Source: Candidatus Hydrothermarchaeum profundi
GTDB lineage: Archaea > Hydrothermarchaeota > Hydrothermarchaeia > Hydrothermarchaeales > Hydrothermarchaeaceae
Length of the DNA stretch: 64,000 nucleotides
NCBI GenBank assembly: GCA_002011125.2
Contig: MTMF02000009.1
Location: 1,270,989 to 1,334,988, forward strand
Direction: 5' to 3'
In this document: in pieces, positions 61,708-64,000 of the stretch
Layout: each line of letters begins with the position of its first letter
How positions within the stretch are numbered: position 1 is the first letter of the stretch
Notes under the pieces: generated by a model
The model's database searches: none
Told to the model about the DNA's origin: nothing
What the model saw: the letters and a program-made list of their open reading frames with translations, nothing else
Made by a program: the position numbers and the translations under genes

Positions 61708-62702
61708 AGATTGCGGTCTTATCTATAACGAAGGGAGGTAAAAAAACAGCGGAAAGGGTTTCTTCTGCTTTACAGGAGCACAATGTCGAATTATTGGAGC
61801 CCTCCTCTATTAGCAGGGAGGTGGCACGAATATTCGGCAAGTATGATGCCCTCGTGTTTGTTATGGCTACGGGAATCGTAGTTAGAGCTATATCTAGACA
61901 TATTAAAGATAAGAGAACGGATCCTGCTGTGGTTGTGTTAGATGAGAAAGGAAAATTTGTAATCAGTCTCCTTTCAGGACATCTAGGAGGAGCAAATGAA
62001 TTAGCGAGACATATAGCAGAAAAATTGAATGCTGTACCTGTGATTACTACCGCTACCGACGTACTTGGACTCCCTTCGGTAGAGGAGATAGCTAAAGGTA
62101 ATGATCTTGAGATTGAAGACTATGTAGATGTGAAAAAAGTAAATGCTGCAATTGTTAATGGAAAAAAAGTTGGTATTGCGACCGATCTATCTTCACTTTC
62201 TAATCTCTCAGATAGATTCCCATTAATAAGACTACAAGATGTTGGCAATACGGATTTGGATGTATTGATTGTAATCACAAACAAAAAAATAGACATAGAG
62301 AAACCATGTGTTTTTTTGAGACCAAAGAATCTAATCGTTGGTATAGGCGCAAGAAGGGGTATAAGTAAAGAGAAGGTATTAGCGGCAATACACAGGGCAT
62401 TTGATCAAGGTAAGTTGAGTATCCATAGTCTGAAGGCTGTATGTACTCCAGAGTTTAAAGCTAAAGAGAAGGGAATCATAGAAGCATCTTTAGAGCTGGG
62501 AGTGCCCTTGATAAAAGTTTCGATTGATGAGATAAAAAGTGTGGAGGATCTTTTTGAGGCATCAGAATTTGTTGCGAGTAAAGTAGGATTAAGGGCGGTA
62601 AGTGAACCTTGTGCTATGTTAGGAGGGAAGTCGGCTAAGTTGATAAGGAAAAAAATGAAATCTAATGGTGTTACTGTAGCGGTAGCGGAGGAAGAACTGT
62701 GA
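61704..62702 (+). CDS. cbiG: cobalt-precorrin-5A hydrolase CbiG
   Basis: A 332-residue enzyme that opens the delta-lactone of cobalt-precorrin-5A and releases acetaldehyde. It has the CbiG core FVMATGIVVRAISRHIKDK, VISLLSGHLGGANELARHIA, and the C-terminal domain VGIGARRGISKEKVLAAI. Full length. Overlaps cbiF and cbiH by 4 bases each. Confidence 0.96.
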   Translation: MKIAVLSITKGGKKTAERVSSALQEHNVELLEPSSISREVARIFGKYDALVFVMATGIVVRAISRHIKDKRTDPAVVVLDEKGKFVISLLSGHLGGANELARHIAEKLNAVPVITTATDVLGLPSVEEIAKGNDLEIEDYVDVKKVNAAIVNGKKVGIATDLSSLSNLSDRFPLIRLQDVGNTDLDVLIVITNKKIDIEKPCVFLRPKNLIVGIGARRGISKEKVLAAIHRAFDQGKLSIHSLKAVCTPEFKAKEKGIIEASLELGVPLIKVSIDEIKSVEDLFEASEFVASKVGLRAVSEPCAMLGGKSAKLIRKKMKSNGVTVAVAEEEL

Positions 62703-63430
62703 TAGGAAAAGTTATACTAGTTGGGATCGGCCCTGGAGCTAAAGAGCATATGAGCCTCAGAGCACTTAAGGCTTTAGAAGAGGCAGAGGTGATTATAGGG
62801 TATAAAACTTACTTGGACCTTGTGAAAGAGCTTATTGAGGGAAAGGAGATCATTTCTAAGAGCATGAAACAGGAGATGGAGAGAGCAAAGCTTGCAGTAG
62901 AGGAGGCAAAAAAAGGCAAAAAAGTAGCGGTAGTTAGCAGTGGAGATCCTGGAATATATGCGATGGGGAGCGCTGTCTTCGAGTATCTTATGGAAACAGG
63001 TAGTGAAGTTGACGTTGAGGTAGTTCCAGGTATTACTGCAGCAACAGCTGCCGCAGCTCGTTTAGGAGCGCCGTTGGGTAATGATTTTGCGGTTATTAGC
63101 CTTAGCGACTTATTAACGCCTTGGGAAGTCATTGTAAAGAGAGTAGAAGAAGCGGTTAAAGGGGACTTTGTACTAGTATTATACAACCCCAAAAGTAAGG
63201 GTAGAGTAAAGCAGATAGAAAAAGCAGCGGAGATTATAATGAAGTATAGAGGGGAAGAAACGCCCGTTGGGATAGTGAAGAATGCTATGAGGCCAGGTGA
63301 GGAGTTAGTCATAACTACTTTAGGGGAGATGTTAAATTATCCTATTGACATGCTCACTACCGTTATTGTAGGTAATAAAGAAACTTTCATTTATAAAGGT
63401 AAGATGATAACTCCGAGAGGTTATAAATGA
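62699..63430 (+). CDS. cbiH: cobalt-precorrin-3B C17-methyltransferase CbiH
   Basis: A 243-residue tetrapyrrole methylase, starting at GTG in the cbiG stop overlap. It methylates C-17 with ring contraction. VGIGPGAKEHMSLRALKAL at the start, VVSSGDPGIYAMGSAVFEYL near 77, VVPGITAATAAAARLGAPLG near 107 and the LYNPKSKGR motif near 160 identify it. Stop overlaps cbiJ. Confidence 0.96.
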   Translation: MIGKVILVGIGPGAKEHMSLRALKALEEAEVIIGYKTYLDLVKELIEGKEIISKSMKQEMERAKLAVEEAKKGKKVAVVSSGDPGIYAMGSAVFEYLMETGSEVDVEVVPGITAATAAAARLGAPLGNDFAVISLSDLLTPWEVIVKRVEEAVKGDFVLVLYNPKSKGRVKQIEKAAEIIMKYRGEETPVGIVKNAMRPGEELVITTLGEMLNYPIDMLTTVIVGNKETFIYKGKMITPRGYK

Positions 63431-64000
63431 TAATGGTCATATCCGGAACCAAGGATAGTAGAGAAATTATTAGACTTATCAAGGAAAATGGATATAAAGT
63501 TCTGGCAACCTCAGTTACAGATTACGGCTCGGAACTTACTAGAGAGTCAGGAGCAGACATTGTTTTAACTGGCGTCTTGGATAGATCAGGGATAGTAAAT
63601 ACGATAGTAAAGAACAATATAGAAGCGGTCATAGATGCTACTCACCCCTTCGCGGTTGAAGCTAGTAGAAATGCTATTCAGGCATGCAAAGAAACGGGAA
63701 TAAGTTATTTGAGATTTGAAAGAAAACCTTCACCTCTTCCGGATGATCCTTTGATCCATTATTCGACAGGATTTGAGGAAGCTGGGCGTATAGCTTCTGG
63801 ACTTGGAGATAATATCTTCTATACAGCAGGTGTAAAAGGTCTTGCTCGTTTTTTAAAAGGCGTAGGGGATATAAACAAGAAAAATATTATCGTGCGGGTT
63901 ATACCTGAGTGTGAATCTATTAGAAAGTGTTTGGAGTGCGGGATACCTATGGCAAACATAATTGCAGTTCAGGGTCCTTTTAGCATGGAATTAAATAAAG
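63427..64000 (+). CDS. cbiJ: cobalt-precorrin-6A reductase CbiJ, partial at the window end
   Basis: The open frame starts at the ATG at 63427, overlapping the cbiH stop, and runs past the window end; 191 codons are visible. MVISGTKDSREIIRLI at the start, VIDATHPFAVEASRNAI near residue 67 and LRFERKPSP near 98 match the CbiJ/CobK family, which reduces cobalt-precorrin-6A with a nicotinamide cofactor. The usual length is about 250, so roughly 60 residues are missing. Confidence 0.92.
   Translation, partial: MIMVISGTKDSREIIRLIKENGYKVLATSVTDYGSELTRESGADIVLTGVLDRSGIVNTIVKNNIEAVIDATHPFAVEASRNAIQACKETGISYLRFERKPSPLPDDPLIHYSTGFEEAGRIASGLGDNIFYTAGVKGLARFLKGVGDINKKNIIVRVIPECESIRKCLECGIPMANIIAVQGPFSMELNK

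Noticed and set aside
1-64000. CRISPR arrays, rRNA genes and insertion sequences
   Set aside because: I saw no regularly spaced repeats, no rRNA-like stretches, and no transposase gene or terminal inverted repeats; the only recombinase is the truncated integrase.

Overview
This window is archaeal chromosome. The evidence is archaea-only CoA genes (pantoate kinase, 4-phosphopantoate--beta-alanine ligase), a TFS-like zinc ribbon, an archaeal-type AspRS, a DUF371 protein, TATA-box promoters with very short leaders, and a pyrrolysine (Pyl) operon next to a corrinoid:coenzyme M methyltransferase. The host is most likely an AT-rich euryarchaeal lineage with corrinoid-dependent methyl transfer, either a methylotrophic methanogen or a relative such as the MSBL1 type. 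No methyl-coenzyme M reductase gene is in the window, so methanogenesis itself cannot be shown.

Layout: 1-4.9 kb holds a coiled-coil protein cut by the window edge, a zinc-ribbon/Hsp20-like protein, a secreted duplicated-domain protein, ilvD and a TFS-like zinc ribbon. 4.9-11 kb is a minus-strand pilus/secretion operon: MinD-like ATPase, three small partner proteins, a VirB11/GspE ATPase and a TadC/GspF membrane protein. 11-21.4 kb is core metabolism and signalling: a CooC-like ATPase with a secreted Cys/Ca-binding protein, the archaeal CoA route (coaBC, pantoate kinase, phosphopantothenate synthetase), two CheY-like receivers with a KaiC-like ATPase, hisD and aspS.

21.4-33.5 kb is an accessory island. 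It starts in a degenerate stretch and ends at a tRNA-Thr gene beside a C-terminally truncated tyrosine integrase. Its cargo is two DUF6884-type proteins (one fused to a second domain and paired with a GIY-YIG-like protein), a HEAT-repeat protein, a broken NucS-like nuclease, a PD-(D/E)XK-like protein overlapping a beta-CASP metallohydrolase, an EVE/PUA-like protein, and a three-gene operon of AbrB-like protein, P-loop ATPase and a small ThiS/MoaD-like protein ending in Gly-Gly. Parts are visibly richer in GC than the flanks. This is where an undescribed defence or DNA-processing system could be.

33.6-38.2 kb carries DUF371, pcm, a SIMPL-domain lipoprotein, an MFS transporter and nnr. 38.3-45.7 kb is an 11-gene Mrp/Mbh-type Na+/H+ antiporter operon with three large NuoL/M/N-type subunits and no hydrogenase genes.

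45.7-64 kb is a coherent corrinoid methyl-transfer locus. On the minus strand are tRNA-Pyl(CUA), pylSn, pylSc, pylB, pylC and pylD: the full Pyl toolkit, with the synthetase split into two proteins. Divergent from it are an MtbA/MtaA-type methyltransferase, the cobalt ECF transporter cbiMNQO, a short CbiX chelatase, a NicO-like metal exporter, and the anaerobic corrin pathway cbiC-D-ET-cobT-cbiL-F-G-H-J, with cbiJ cut by the window end. Together they supply cobalt, make the corrinoid, make pyrrolysine and move the methyl group to CoM. The methylamine methyltransferases that would carry Pyl are not in this window. At least 14 genes here end in TAG, so UAG is still used widely as a stop.
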